Shown one piece after another: positions 13,001 to 22,221 of a stretch of 64,000 nt of DNA. Both the position numbers and the translations under genes were made by a program. Under the pieces are notes generated by a model that saw nothing but the letters and a program-made list of their open reading frames with translations, ran no database searches and had not been told where the DNA came from. The stretch covers positions 132,191,891-132,255,890 of the forward strand of contig CM039462.1 of assembly GCA_022414725.1 (NCBI GenBank). The letters are read 5' to 3'. Every line of letters begins with the position of its first letter. Position 1 is the stretch's first letter. The DNA comes from Microglena sp. YARC (Eukaryota > Chlorophyta > Chlorophyceae > Chlamydomonadales > Chlamydomonadaceae).

Positions 13001-16000
13001 CTCACGACTCTTCCCATCCCCCATCACCACTGCACCTCACAACTGCTCCCATCACCTATCACCACTGCACCTCACAACTGCTCCCACCACCCATCACAAC
13101 TGCTCCCACCACCCATCACCACTGCACCTCACAACTCTTCCCATCACCCATCACCACTGCACCTCACAACTCTTCCCACCACCCATCACCACTGCACCCC
13201 ACCTGATGTTGGCCTCATTTGAGTCCAGAGAGGTGCTCAGGCATGATACACACTTCACCATCAGATCCCGATCAAGGTCCGGCATTGTCAGACACAAGGA
13301 GATCGCCTCCAACAGAATTCCGTGCATTGAATTATTCTTATTCTGGCTAGACACAGTGGTGCCGCCACTGCTCTTGGTGTCAGCGCTAGAGGCCCTGTTG
13401 ATGATATCTTGCAGCTGAGCCATGAGGGCGGTACGATCAGCAGTACTCTCCGGTACAGGGTAGAACTGGAGCACCCTGAGGGACATGGACTGCACCCAGG
13501 GTGAGGGGATCCCGTAGTAGAGGTACTCGGGGGGGACCTCTGAGGCAGCGTTGGGGCTGCGCAGCTTGGCTAGCACCTTGATCACGCGACTCTGGAGGCT
13601 CTCGTAGCCAACTGCATCGGTTGGGGGGCAAGGTGGAAGGGGTTCAGTGGTGGGGACAGCGGATATGAGAGAAAGGGTTCAAGGGGATGCACCCAGGGTG
13701 AGGGGATCCCGTGGTATAGGTTCTTTTAAGGGACTTCTGAGGCAGCGTTGGGGCTGCGCAGCTCGGCAAGCAGCTTGATCATGCGACTTTGGAGGCTCTC
13801 GTAGCCAACTGCATCAGGTGGGGGGCAAGGTGGAAGGGGTTCAGTGGTGGGGACAGCGGATATGGGAGAAAGGGTTCAAAAGGATGCACCCAGGGTGAGG
13901 GGGTCCCGTAGTATAGGTTCTTTTAAGGGACCTCTGAGACAGCGTTGGGACTGCGCAGCTTGGCAAGTACCTTGATCACTCGGCTTTGGAGGCTCTCGTA
14001 GCCAACTGCATCAGGTTGACGGGCAAGGTGGAAGGGGTTCAGTGGGGGGGACAGCGGATAAGGGGCAAGATTGAAGGGGATGCTCCCAGGGGGAGGGAAA
14101 CTTGTAGTTGAGGTACTTTTGAGAGATCTCTGAGACAGCGTTGGGGCTGCGCAGCTTGATCACACAGCTTTGGAGGCCCTCATAGCAAACTGCATCAGGA
14201 TGAAGGGCAAGGTAAAAGGGGTTCAGTGGGGAGGATAGCGGCCAAGGGAAAGGATTGAAGGGGTTGCACCTAGGTGGAAGGGGTTCAGTGGGGGGGGGCA
14301 GCGGATATGAGGGAAAGGGTGCAAGGGACGGGGTGTATGGGGATACATGGGGTACAGTGCAAGGGACAAGATTCAAGGGGCTGGATCCAAGAAAAGACTG
14401 GACAAGATATGAGGGACAGGGTGCAAGGGACAAGATTCAAGGGGCTGGATCCAAGAAAAGACTGGACAAGATATGAGGGACAGGGTGCAAGGGACGGGAT
14501 GTATGGGGATACATGAGGTACGATCAGGCCTTCGCCAAGCCAAGCTAAGTCAAGTCAAGCCAAGTCCAGTCCGGTGATGCCAAGTAAAGTCAAGTCAAGC
14601 CAAGCCAAGCCAAGTCCAGTCAAGCCAAGTCAAGTCAAGCAAAGCCAAGCCAAGTCAAGCCAAGTCAAATGATGACCCAAGAGCCACACCTGGGCCATTA
14701 CGGAGCAGGATTCCATACAGTAGAGTCATGGAGGACAAGAGGAGGCCTTCGTCAAGTCAAGTCAAGCCAAGCCAAGGCAAGGCAAGTCAAGGCAAGTCAA
14801 GCCAAGTTAAATGATGACCAAGAGCCACACCTGGGCCATTGCGAAGCAAGATTCCATACAGCAGAGTCATGGAGGACAAGAGGAGGCCGAGATCCGTCTC
14901 ATCCAGCAGGGTGCCGATGATACTGCAGAAGGTATCGGGGAGCACCACCTGCTGCTCAGTGGGGGTCTTGCGGATCATTTTCAGGAGGCATAGGACAGCT
15001 CGCTTCTTGACCACAGGGCGGCTTGCTCCGCTGGTCTACAATTAAAATTGAAATTTAAAAAGTGTTACGCTTTGCCACGGGGGACAGTAAGGCAAGTGAG
15101 AAGCCCCCCCCCCCCCAAACCACCACCCTCTCCATCCATCCACAAACTCTCCAGCCACTGAGCCCCCAGACCATGATGCTCAAAAATTGAAATTTAAACA
15201 GTGTTACGCTTTGCCACGGGGTGTGAGATTGAAGGAACCTTCCCGTTCGATTGCAATAGGGAATGGTTACTGTGGGTTTTGCTTTTGCAGACTGCTAGGT
15301 CTACAATGAGCAAGTGAGTGTGATTTGGTTGTATATCATGGTTCATTGTGACAAAGCAAGTTCATATGGACTCGCCCAACCCATCACTTATCACGAGGGA
15401 CCGGCAATTCATATGATGTTGACCAAAGGCGAGTATGGTATCATATGATATCATACAAATTGTATCATATGGTATTGTATGTAAATGGTAACTTTGGCCT
15501 AGTCAGACTGCCGGCATCATATGATATCATATGATAACATGACATCATATTGCCCTTCCCTACTTATCACCCACAGCACATATCTCCATCGCCAAGGCAA
15601 TCTCCCGCCGCCCACACCTCACGAACCATCACTTATCACCCCCGGCACCCATCTTCCAAATTGCCAAGCCAATCTCCCACCACCCACATCGTCCAACCCA
15701 TCACTCATCACCCACATCACCTATAACCCATCACCCACAGCGCCCATCTCCTACATCGCCAAGCCAATCTCCCAACACCCACATCGCCCAACCCATCACC
15801 CACATCACTGTTTTTCTTTCCGGCTGCAAGCAGCAGCTTCTAGGTAGCTCCCCTGGCTGGTTAATCAGCCAAACCTAAAGCAACCTAATGCACCTTGAAG
15901 CTGACGTAAGCCGCTTTCTAGCGCTGCTGGATTTCTGAGACTTAGCCCAGTGGCTGGCTCAGGGAGCTGCCTAGAAGCTGCTGCTAGTAGCCGAAAAGAA

Positions 16001-19000
16001 AAACAGTGACCCACATCACCCAACCCATCACCCACATCACCCATCCGGCCATCACACACATCATTAAGCACATATCCCTCCACCCACATCACCCACCAGC
16101 TACATACCCAATCACCCTCATCGCCCAACCCATCACTCATCACACAGCTCCCAACCCATTGCCCACATCACCCATCACACACATCGCTAAGCCTATCCCC
16201 CTCCACCCAGATCTCCCGCTATCTCCATCTCCAACCAACCACATCTTCCAACCCATAACTCTATACCCACACTGCCCAACCCACTACCCACATCACCCAA
16301 CCGGCCATCGCACACATCGCCAAACCCATCTCCCACCACCCCCATCTCCCAGCCATCACAAGGCAGAAGCTTCAATACAACAAACTAAAACTACCAGGAG
16401 GGTCTCTTTCAGCTACAGGAGATCTGCATCTGTCTAATTGCCCAGCCCAGCCCAGTATGACCTGGACAAGTCTTGTCTGTAAGACAAACTGTCTATTCTG
16501 CTTAGAATGCTCCCTGGTTTCAGTGGGTATCGCACAGGCGGGGGGGGGGGGCGGTGCTTGGAATTAGAAGATGGTGAGCAGCCCAGAGTTTGCTGAAAAC
16601 CATGTAAAATTAAATTCAATTAAAGTAGCCTAAAAATCAGACAACTCACCACCAGCTTGATGATGTCCTGTGTCAGGGCCTCAGCCATCTCTGCACCGCC
16701 AACTGAAAGGGAGCATGGGCAAGGGCACAAATCAAAAGACCGTAAAATCAACTTAGAGCATACAAGGCTTTCTGAGGGAAATTCAATTGGGTGCCAATCC
16801 AGCTAGACCTGAAACCATGTCAGCTAGCACCAGCATGGTCCAATAACTTGGCCCACTCTTTGAAATAATTCTGGGAATGGTACCATTTGCCTGGGCTTGA
16901 AGTGTACTACATTCTCACTAGACAGATGGAACGTGTTACTCCATGTGTTTGTTATTTGTCTGTGACTCTGTCAAGCTGCAAGCACATTTGGAGTCTAGTT
17001 GGGCAGCAGGAAAATGTGACCATCATCATCTTCACCACCATTATCATTATCATCATAATCATCATCATCATCATCATAAAAATAATAATAGAAACAATAA
17101 CCCCCATCATCATGATCATGATCATGATCATCATCATCATCATCATCATAATAGAAACAATAACCCCTACGATCATGATCACGATCATCATCATCATCAT
17201 CCTCACCTTCATTATCGTCATCATAATCATCATCATCATCATAGAAACAATAACCCCCATGATCATGATCATGATTATGATAATCATCATCATCATCAAT
17301 AGGTACAGCCACATGCGCCTTGGCCTGGATTCACTCCACATCCACCTGATTTCATGGGATTTCTCCCCAACACACTGCACAAACCTCAGCCTACCCACCC
17401 ATACCACTGCACACCTCCACTTCCGGCCTGAGGAGCCCTCCCACCAACAGATACATGATGCGCCCACACTACTCATTCAGGGATTTCCTTTTTCGTCAGC
17501 AGTTTCTAGGCAGCTCCCCAAGCCAGTCGCTGTACCACATCCCAATATGTCAGCACTCCTGAACAGCTGATTTTGCCAGCTGTAAGGTGCACTAGGTCAC
17601 CTTAGGTACAGCTGAATAGTAAGTCAGGGGAGCTGCTTAAAGCTGCTGCTTGTAGCGGAAAAGAAAAGCTATGCACTCATTCTCCCTAAACATGCTGCCT
17701 GCCCAGGTAGGGTTGACTAGCTGACTAATTGTAAGTGTAGACTGCAGGTGTTAATGTTTCTTGTGCAGTTTCTAGTGCAGTTTCTAGTGCAGTTTTTATG
17801 CAATTTCTAGTGCAGTTTCTAGTGCAGTTTTGATGCAGTTTCTAGTGCAGTTTCTAGTGCAGTTTCTAGTGCAGTTTTGATGCAGTTTCTAGTGCAGTTT
17901 CTAGTGCAGTTTTTATGCAGTTTCTAGTGCAGTTTCTAGTGCAGTTTTTATGCAATTTCTAGTGCAGTTTCTAGTGCAGTTTTGATGCAGTTTCTAGTGC
18001 AGTTTCTAGTGCAGTTTTTATGCAGTTTCTAGTGCAGTTTCTAGTGCAGTTTTGATGCATTTTCTACTGTAGTTTCTAGTGCAGTTTCTAGTGCAGTTTC
18101 TAGTGCAGTTTCCCGTGTAGTTTTGATGCAGTTTCTAGTGCAGTTTCTAGTGCAGTTTTGATGCATTTTCTACTGTAGTTTCTAGTGCAGTTTCTAGTGC
18201 AGTTTCTAGTGCAGTTTCCCGTGTAGTTTTGATGCAGTTTCTAGTGCAGTTTCTAGTGCAGTTTTGATGCATTTTCTACTGTAGTTTCTAGTGTAGTTTC
18301 TAGTGCAGTTTCTAGTGCAGTTTCCCGTGTAGTTTTGATGCAGTTTCTAGTGCAGTTTCCTAAGCAGCGTCTAATGCAGTCTCTAGTGCAGTTTCTAGTG
18401 CAGTTTCCTGTGCAGTTTTGATGCAGTTTCTAGTGCAGCAACTTAGTTGTGTAACACCGTTCCCCAGATAATGTGCGCTTGGCTTATGGTTTCAAACACA
18501 TTCTTCTTAAACACTTCATTACTTAGATTTCAGCAGTTTGTGTTGGCTGTGCAGCTGGACTGCAACTTAGTAGTGTAACAACGTTCACCAGATTGCGTAC
18601 CCACGAGTTTGGCTTGTGCTTGGGTTCAAACCAGGGTTGTACAAATCGTTAATTTCCATGTCTCAAACGCAATTGTTGGAGGGGCTGATACATCGAAAAT
18701 GCAGATGTTGGCTCATGATACGAAGATTTTGAAGCACCCTTGAACAACCTTTATTTAAACATACCCTTCACTATTGGTGGTTGGCCCCAGTGCAAGCAAT
18801 TGGTTTGGCTCAACCACATGCCTCTTTACAAGGCGCATTATAAATGTATGTATTTATTTATGTATGTATTTATTTATTAACTTATTTACCTTTCATGACC
18901 ACTTGTGACTGTGTTGTTTGTGGGTGAGAGAAACTTGTATTATTTATGTATTTATATCTCTATTCATCCTTAATGACCACACGTGACTCAGTTGTTTGTG

Positions 19001-21005
19001 GATGAATAACATTTGAAAGGTAGGGGGAACTTCGCCCCCACTTAAATTATACCCCATTTACCCAAACCTTATACCCACCAAGAACCTAAACCCTAAACCC
19101 TAAAACCACATAAACCCTAAACCCTTGAATTAGAACCTACACCACTGAACTTTTAACCCTGAACCCCCTCAACTGAAGGGAGGGCTAACTTCCCCCTACC
19201 CACTTGCAAGCCACTCACAGTGGACACACGTACTTACCAGAGCCTACGAAGTTCAGAGCAATACACTCGAATGCTTCGTTCCGGCTAGTGAGGTCCATGT
19301 GTATACCATTGATGGCTAGCCGAAGGAACTCGTCACCCTGGTGAAGGAATAATAGGGGGTGGGCTGGGGATGTGGAAGTGGTGTGGGTGGGTGGGTAGTG
19401 TGGCGGTGTGGTATGGTCGTGGTGTGTGTGTGTGTGCAGGGGGGGGGGGGGGGGGGGGGGGGGGGGGAGTTAGGTACTGCAAGTGCTTTCCAGGTAGGTA
19501 GTACAAGTGTTTTGAAGATATGTACAACTCTTTTTTAGGAATAGGACAACGATTTTGCACTGCAAGTGTTCTGCAACAGTTAGTATTATTCATTATTAAT
19601 GTTATTTGAATATCTTGCACTGCAAGTGTTCTGCAACAGTTAGTATTATTCATTGTTAATGTTATTTGAATATCTTGCACTGCAAGTGTTCTGCAACAGT
19701 TAGTATTATTCATTATTAATGTTATTTGAATATCTTGCACTGCAAGTGTTCTGCAACAGTTAGTATTATTCATTATTAATGTTATTTGAATATCTTGCAC
19801 TGCAAGTGTTCTGCAACAGTTAGTATTATTCATTATTAATGTTATTTGAATATCTTGCACTGCAAGTGTTCTGCGACTGTTTTTGAGACCATGCACTTGT
19901 CACGGGCTGGTGTAGCAGCCTTCACCACTTAACCTCAACTTTTCTTTTGGGGGCTACTCATGGCAGCTTCCAGTCAGCTCCATCAGTCAGCCACTGGGTC
20001 TAGCCCCATCCTTTCTGCTGCATTTGAATGCCCACCATGTCAGCTATAAGTCGCACTAGCTAACTTCAGGTTTGGCTCAAGAACAGGGACAGGGAGCTGC
20101 CTATAAGCTGCTATGCGTAGCCCAAAAAATAAATAGTGCTTTACCTCTTTAAGTAGAAGAGAGCATGCCATGTATCCAACTTGTTTATCCTTGTACCTAA
20201 GTTTGCAAAGCAAGAGGTCAGATTTGGGGTTTAAATTTGCAAAAATCAGGGTTTTCTTTCATGTGCTATATAATGCATAATGCACCCTGGTGCATTGAGG
20301 GTGCTACGTTCGTTTGCGCCTTCTGGGGTTGCTTAGGGGGTTCCAAAGAAGCTGCTAGGAGCACCAGCTGGTACAAATTGACACTGGTTAATTTCCTAAA
20401 AAGTGCCGTGTTGGCAATCACACAAACATCATGCGAGCCCTTGTTCAACTTGAACCCAACATATATTTGAAGTGTCCCAACCCTTGAAATTGCAAGCTGT
20501 ATTCAGAAGTGTGTTGAAGTAGTGTTTGTCCTAGCAGTCTTTACTTGCCCGCAGACGATGTGCAGCCTGGAGGCTGATAGACCATGTAATCAAACGCAAC
20601 CCTTGATCAACTTACTTGGGCATGGGAATCAGATCGCAAGCCTGCTTGTGCCCGAAGTCAATGTCGTAACCCAGCATGTGAATGTAGAGTAGCTTCCACA
20701 CATACTTTCGGCGGTCGTATCCTGCAGACGAAGGAGCAGCGTATGAGGACTAACTGAAGCTGCGGGCGTGGAGCTGAGAAGGTACTGGACCGGATCTAAC
20801 CGACCACCTACCATTAAGCCCCTTGTCATCGCCAAACTTCTCGCGGACCTTTGCCAGCTCCTTCTCTACGCGCCTCTGCTCTTGCTCCTTATTTTGGCAT
20901 CCTCGAATATCGGAGATGAAATTCTGGACGTGCGCAGATCAAGAGGGTAAGAAACGATCCGAAGACAGTCCAAACAATAATTTGTCGCACCTGAAGCCCG
21001 CGCAT
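4039..21005 (-). CDS. AP2A: AP-2 complex subunit alpha (alpha-adaptin), 3' end not found
   Basis: Large subunit of the AP-2 clathrin adaptor, which selects cargo and binds phosphoinositide at the plasma membrane. Thirteen exons join in phase (minus strand): 21005-20991, 20923-20812, 20721-20616, 20196-20145, 19337-19238, 16702-16650, 15035-14831, 13611-13203, 11561-11390, 8674-8565, 7364-7205, 6276-6124, 4429-4039. They give about 679 residues, starting [20 protein letters not shown] as in the family. Conserved blocks follow in order: [140 protein letters not shown] and [13 protein letters not shown]. This is the helical trunk and the start of the hinge (LLGFDSM). The ear domain was not found and should lie left of the window. 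The first exon codes only five residues. Introns are packed with repeats. Confidence 0.93.
4430..4640 (-). repeat. Echo of exon 13 5' edge with TTTAGGG-like tracts
   Basis: At 4541-4622 the 5' edge of AP-2 alpha exon 13 recurs: plus-strand CTTGAGCTCTTGGTTGTGAG, then GGGTCTAGCAGGTGGATCTG and the intron part GACGGGGTACAGGCCAGGGC. The genuine edge is at 4429. Between and after the copies are short GGTTTAGGGTTTAGGG tracts of plant-type telomere motif, too short and interrupted to be a telomere. Confidence 0.8.
4655..4930. mobile_element. R8 dispersed element copy, family entry
   Basis: Family marked by GGAAAATTGGCGGAGTGTGT, a run naming AGGTGGCA, a CGGTCGGACAAACGGAC block and GGGGGCTCCGCC. Other copies: about 23140-23460 (partly reversed blocks), 25335-25520 and 26535-26755. 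It has no coding capacity that I can support. The sequence CTCCGCCAACAATGGATACA occurs again at about 4997. Confidence 0.55.
5015..6120 (-). repeat. Array of exon 12 3'-edge echoes plus minisatellite
   Basis: Downstream of AP-2 alpha exon 12 (which ends at 6124), four copies of the exon's 3' end lie at about 5028-5100, 5165-5240, 5361-5440 and 5549-5620. Each begins, on the plus strand, with a donor-side CACCTTGATGAGTGATG-type sequence and carries AGCAACAGACCCTTGGTTTG. The copy at 5028 keeps about 75 bp of exon, including the CTGGGTGTACAGCAG end. Between 5640 and 6075 a minisatellite of about 83 bp (TTGGGGGAAATTGTCGAAAG, TTTGACCTGAAAAAGACGAG) is repeated five times. Confidence 0.88.
6465..6660. 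repeat. (GT)n microsatellite
   Basis: TGTGTGTTTGTGTG-type dinucleotide repeat in an AP-2 alpha intron. Cys/Val-rich open frames across it are artefacts. Confidence 0.9.
6815..7204 (-). repeat. Three-unit tandem array at exon 11 3' edge
   Basis: Units of about 153 bp start near 6820, 6973 and 7126. Each holds the dispersed motif GAGCACCATGGTGCTACATA, then CACTGGTTCCTTTCCTTC, and ends with a copy of the exon edge (plus strand CTCACCTCATGGTCGGCTCC, giving KLKRGADHE before a GT donor on the minus strand). The unit nearest 7205 adjoins the real exon; the other two are echoes. The GAGCACCATGGTGCTAC motif recurs at about 20330-20400, 23755-23830, 25935-26000 and 55505-55600 (family R10). Confidence 0.85.
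7366..7925. repeat. (GAT/GGT)n trinucleotide satellite
   Basis: About 560 bp of GATGATGGTGATG units between AP-2 alpha exons 10 and 11. Poly-Met/Val and poly-Ile/Thr frames on both strands are repeat artefacts. Confidence 0.92.
8030..8560 (-). repeat. Echoes of AP-2 alpha exon 10 3' edge
   Basis: Copies of the exon end plus donor at about 8080-8145 and 8378-8440 (plus strand TACTCACCACTGCACGTTGG, then CTTTTCTGCCAGGATAGCAG), with a fragment at about 8218-8235. The genuine edge is at 8565. Each unit carries an intron tract with AACTAGCGCTAATTA and a C-rich run (CCCCCCCACCCC). The unit is about 190 bp. Confidence 0.85.
8675..9470 (-). repeat. Six echoes of AP-2 alpha exon 10 5' edge
   Basis: Each unit repeats, on the plus strand, GTACTGCAGCAGCCCTCC then AACAATCTT and AAACAGAA, the complement of the acceptor region plus the first codons (IVGELLQY) of exon 10. 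Copies start at about 8798, 8917, 9067, 9185, 9300 and 9420; the genuine edge is at 8674. Units carry TTAGCTTGGTGTACTGGAGT and TCAATGTAGTCTGATTTGGG intron sequence. Two adjacent units (9185 and 9300) are nearly identical, so the array is partly young. Confidence 0.9.
9500..10870. repeat. AGTCTAGTC satellite with higher-order unit of about 175 bp
   Basis: Pentamer-like CTAGT/CAAGT sequence organised in a longer unit that repeats GTAGCATGGTCAAGTCTAGT, GGGCCGAGTGAGGGCAAGTC and GAGTCTTGTT about six times. It lies in the intron between AP-2 alpha exons 9 and 10. An R2 tRNA-like head is embedded at 9672-9750. Confidence 0.88.
9672..9750 (-). mobile_element. tRNA-like head of R2 SINE
   Basis: On the minus strand: ACGAATGGCTCAACAGTTGA (A-box-like), then, 27 bases later, CAGGTTCGAATCCCCACAGG (a good B box, GGTTCGAATCC). 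The flanks do not pair as an acceptor stem, so I call it a SINE fragment and not a tRNA gene. Confidence 0.65.
10920..11190. mobile_element. R7 dispersed element, family entry
   Basis: A small tandem of TACCAGTTACCAGC leads into a block marked by CAATCGCTACCTGGGACCC, GCAAACCTTCCACTACCATG, CCCAACCTTGAAAGACACC and AAATCCCTGATCGCTACCAG. Other copies: 29178-29385 (same sense), 34010-34190 (reverse) and a partial at about 35975-36045. The end-inverted TAGCGAT/ATCGCTA motifs suggest a MITE-like element. Confidence 0.65.
11250..11385. repeat. Two-copy intronic duplication
   Basis: TACACAGA-ACCAAGAAAGCAAAAATCAAG followed by TGTG-CATTGGA occurs twice (about 11280 and 11341), just downstream (minus sense) of AP-2 alpha exon 9. 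No exon sequence is included. Confidence 0.75.
11575..12255 (-). repeat. (GTCT)n microsatellite around an echo of exon 9 5' edge
   Basis: CTGTCTGTGTGTCTG repeats fill 11580-12010 and 12095-12255. Between them, at 12015-12090, is a copy of the AP-2 alpha exon 9 start. On the minus strand a CAG acceptor is followed by TACCTGGCATAAGTGACCAT and GTCACAGCTGTCCGTGCT, corresponding to [13 protein letters not shown] of the real exon but with an internal TAA stop. So the copy cannot replace the exon. Confidence 0.85.
12410..12700 (-). repeat. Echoes of AP-2 alpha exon 8 3' edge
   Basis: Two copies, at about 12415-12480 and 12612-12700. The second reads, on the plus strand, CACCTGATGTTGGCCTCATT then a GAGGAAGGTGCTCAGGCA block. 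On the minus strand it codes a SNEANIR-type end next to a GT donor, with a TAG stop further upstream. The genuine edge is at 13203. Confidence 0.85.
12480..13200. repeat. CCCATCACCCATCA satellite
   Basis: Units of TCCCATCACCCATCACC, ACTGCACCTCACAACTGC and CCCCCCTCACAACTGC repeat through the intron between exons 8 and 9. His/Pro/Ser/Thr-rich frames here are repeat translations. Confidence 0.88.
13640..14200 (-). repeat. Three pseudo-exon echoes of AP-2 alpha exon 8 5' edge
   Basis: Copies at about 13690-13816, 13880-14011 and 14085-14195 repeat the start of exon 8 (genuine start 13611). On the minus strand GATGCAGTTGGCTACGAGAG is followed by CTCCAAAGTCGC. The first copy keeps about 125 bp, including GGGATCCCCTCACCCTGGGT, but has a TAA where the real exon reads PPEYLYYG. 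The other two are also disrupted. All keep the CAG acceptor or a close relative. Confidence 0.9.
14260..14520. repeat. Purine-rich tandem repeat
   Basis: GGACAAGATTCAAGGGGCTG and GATCCAAGAAAAGACTGGAC recur twice, with AGGGACAGGGTGCAAGGGAC between. It lies in the intron between exons 7 and 8 of AP-2 alpha, with no coding evidence. Confidence 0.75.
14525..14815 (-). repeat. AAGCCAAGTC satellite and echo of exon 7 3' edge
   Basis: AAGTCAAGCC pentamers at 14530-14668 and 14750-14815 flank a copy (14686-14750) of the end of AP-2 alpha exon 7: plus strand AGAGCCACACCTGGGCCATT, then GAGCAGGATTCCATACAGTA. On the minus strand it codes [13 protein letters not shown] before the same donor region. The genuine edge is at 14831. 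Confidence 0.88.
15050..15305. mobile_element. R5/R6 composite dispersed element, family entry
   Basis: Two blocks always lie side by side. R6 carries CACAAACTCTCCAGCCACTG, a variable C run and GGCAAGTGAGAAGCC. R5 carries ACGCCTTGCCACGGGGCGTG-like sequence, GATTGAAGGAACCTTCCCG, GGAATGGTTACTGTGGGTTT and a CTGAGCTCCGACAG tail. Composite copies: here, 42985-43350, and 61925-62190 (reverse). R5 alone: 39935-40060, 48510-48715, 34200-34420 (reverse) and 60295-60505 (reverse). The R6 homopolymer is very variable in length between copies. Confidence 0.7.
15390..15570. mobile_element. R9 palindromic MITE-like element, copy 1
   Basis: Ends AGGGACCGGCA and TTGCCCTTCCCT are imperfect inverted repeats. 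The inside has ATATGATGTTGACCAAAGGC, ATCATATGATATCATAC and GTAAATGGTAACTTTGGCC. A second copy lies at 33795-33935 in the same orientation with about 85 % visible similarity. It is non-coding. Confidence 0.75.
15570..16380. repeat. CCCATCACCCACATC simple sequence interrupted by R3
   Basis: CATCACCCACATCGCCAA units at 15570-15805 and 16015-16360, with an R3 foldback element (15806-16014) inserted between. The element's insertion site lies inside the satellite, so it is younger than the array. It is in the AP-2 alpha intron between exons 6 and 7. Confidence 0.8.
17020..17310. repeat. (ATC)n trinucleotide satellite with a 64-bp period
   Basis: CATCATCATCATC runs alternate with ATAGAAACAATAACCCC and CATGATCATGATCATG. 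The latter is rich in GATC palindromes. It is in the AP-2 alpha intron between exons 5 and 6. Confidence 0.9.
17755..18440. repeat. 12-bp minisatellite CTAGTGCAGTTT
   Basis: About 55 units of CTAGTGCAGTTT, with variants TTATGCAGTTT and TTGATGCAGTTT that recur every second or third unit. A longer five-to-eight-unit pattern with CCCGTGTAGTTTTGATG repeats three to four times at 18060-18350. It lies in an AP-2 alpha intron. Confidence 0.93.
19080..19165. repeat. Interstitial CCCTAAA tract
   Basis: AACCTAAACCCTAAACCCTAA and scattered AAACCCT units, the plant-type telomere motif. It is short, degenerate and inside an AP-2 alpha intron, so not a chromosome end. Confidence 0.7.
19430..19470. repeat. 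Long G homopolymer
   Basis: About 28 consecutive G after a (GT)n run. Similar C/G runs lie near 31000-31020, 31080-31105, 31180-31229, 43018-43043, 50975-50992, 52675-52693 and 63138-63161. Their exact lengths are likely to be unreliable. Confidence 0.9.
19555..19875. repeat. 60-bp tandem repeat, five near-identical copies
   Basis: Units start TTGCACTGCAAGTGTTCTGC and continue AACAGTTAGTATTATTCATT and ATTAATGTTATTTGAATATC. Copies differ by at most a base or two. Sixty is a multiple of three, so a minus-strand frame stays open through all five units, but the array lies between exons 4 and 5 of AP-2 alpha and I do not call it coding. Confidence 0.95.
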
Positions 21006-22221
21006 GAACACGGTCTTCGACATAGCGAATGCTTCTTATTTTCAAACAGCAAATAAGAGGATGTAAGAGTTGAGCTGTGAAGAATCACTTAGCAACGGAT
21101 TGGCTGTAGCGTAGGCTGCCTAGGTCGCTTCGCGGGAGCTGGAGTGGAAGACTGAAGGACGAAAAGATTGGAATTGGGCTCCAGAAGTGTATTGCTACGT
21201 AGTGCGCAATGACCGTATCTGGGTGGGACCTTCCACCCAGATACGGTCATTGAATCAGCGTCTCCCTTGTCAGTTACTGAGTATAGTTATAGTTATGCCT
21301 TCGTATTCCCCTCTGAATTCCTCTCTCTGGGGAATTCAGCCAAAGCTGTCCTGCAACTCGCTGTTGAGCTGGGTATCTGTTTACCGGTATCCTGTCAAAA
21401 TGTAGCATTGTGTTCACATAAGTGCGGTGTAGTTGTGTTGGTGCACGTAATAGTACACTATCACACTTGGGTACTGCCCATGTTGACTCTCCCCGTGGAA
21501 CTGCAACACCTTCGTTTACCGATGAAGAATCGGACTATTGGATCAGATATACTTCGAAAACTGCGGTATCGTAGAGGAGGAAGACTGCGAACCCGTCAAT
21601 CCCTAAAATCACATAAGTACATGACCAAGTCCAAGTTCGAAGATGCAGTGATAAATGTCCCAAGTAGCTATACCTTAGAAAAGTGCGGTCCATCTTCATT
21701 CTTCAATTCTTGAAAAATAATCCCGTCGAAGTGAAGGATTTATGGGTAAACAATGACTGGCAAATTGGCAATCCCTAAGTACAGTGACCCCCCTGGAAAC
21801 TTGGTGATAACCGAGGAGTCGGTATAAAATATATAACGTATGCGACTTGGATGAAGTCAGAGGATAGAAGCCATAGTTACACATACTCTTAACTTATTAA
21901 ATAATAACTATGGGATATGAAACTTAAACCAGTAAACTGGAACACAGTGGAGGAGGTCCCATTCTCCAATCATATTTTCTTGTATTACAGCACCAAGTCA
22001 GCAAGTCATTAGATACGCATCTAGAGATCACACGGAAGGAAGAATGCTGTGTACCATACTTGGATGTCCTCGACGTGGGAAGAGAGTGGTAAATCAGAGA
22101 TGCCTTCTTATCTCATCAGAGACCTACCGCACAAGGTGGTTAGTAATGTCCAGATTATAAGTTCCTCCCACTACCTGGCGGTTGAAACAAATAGATGGAA
22201 GCGAGTAAGCGACCCATCTGT
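21006..22221. other. Region upstream of AP-2 alpha; no gene supported
   Basis: It holds a perfect 20-bp inverted repeat at 21207-21252 and a 148-codon open frame (21267-21713, plus) with no recognisable domain. The frame ends in a basic stretch (RRGGRLRTRQSLKS) and could be a relic of a mobile element. I see no splice-supported gene. The AP-2 alpha promoter should lie in the first few hundred bases. Confidence 0.5.
21207..21252. repeat. Perfect 20-bp inverted repeat (hairpin)
   Basis: Arms CAATGACCGTATCTGGGTGG and CCACCCAGATACGGTCATTG are exactly complementary around the loop GACCTT. It lies about 200 bp upstream of the AP-2 alpha start codon. Confidence 0.95.

Noticed and set aside
12427..13418. 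Plus-strand His/Pro/Ser-rich frames
   Set aside because: CCCATCACC satellite, antisense to AP-2 alpha exon 8.
16887..17570. Frames with poly-Ile, poly-His or poly-Asp
   Set aside because: (ATC)n satellite read in different frames.
19080..19165. Telomere
   Set aside because: Only a few CCCTAAA units, degenerate and inside a gene.
19333..19896. 20-residue protein repeat ([20 protein letters not shown]), five copies
   Set aside because: The 60-bp DNA repeat is a multiple of three, which keeps any frame open; it lies in an AP-2 alpha intron and runs into exon 5 out of context.
21267..21713. 148-codon plus-strand frame as a gene
   Set aside because: No recognisable domain, no splice or neighbour support, and it begins inside the region just upstream of AP-2 alpha; left as unassigned.
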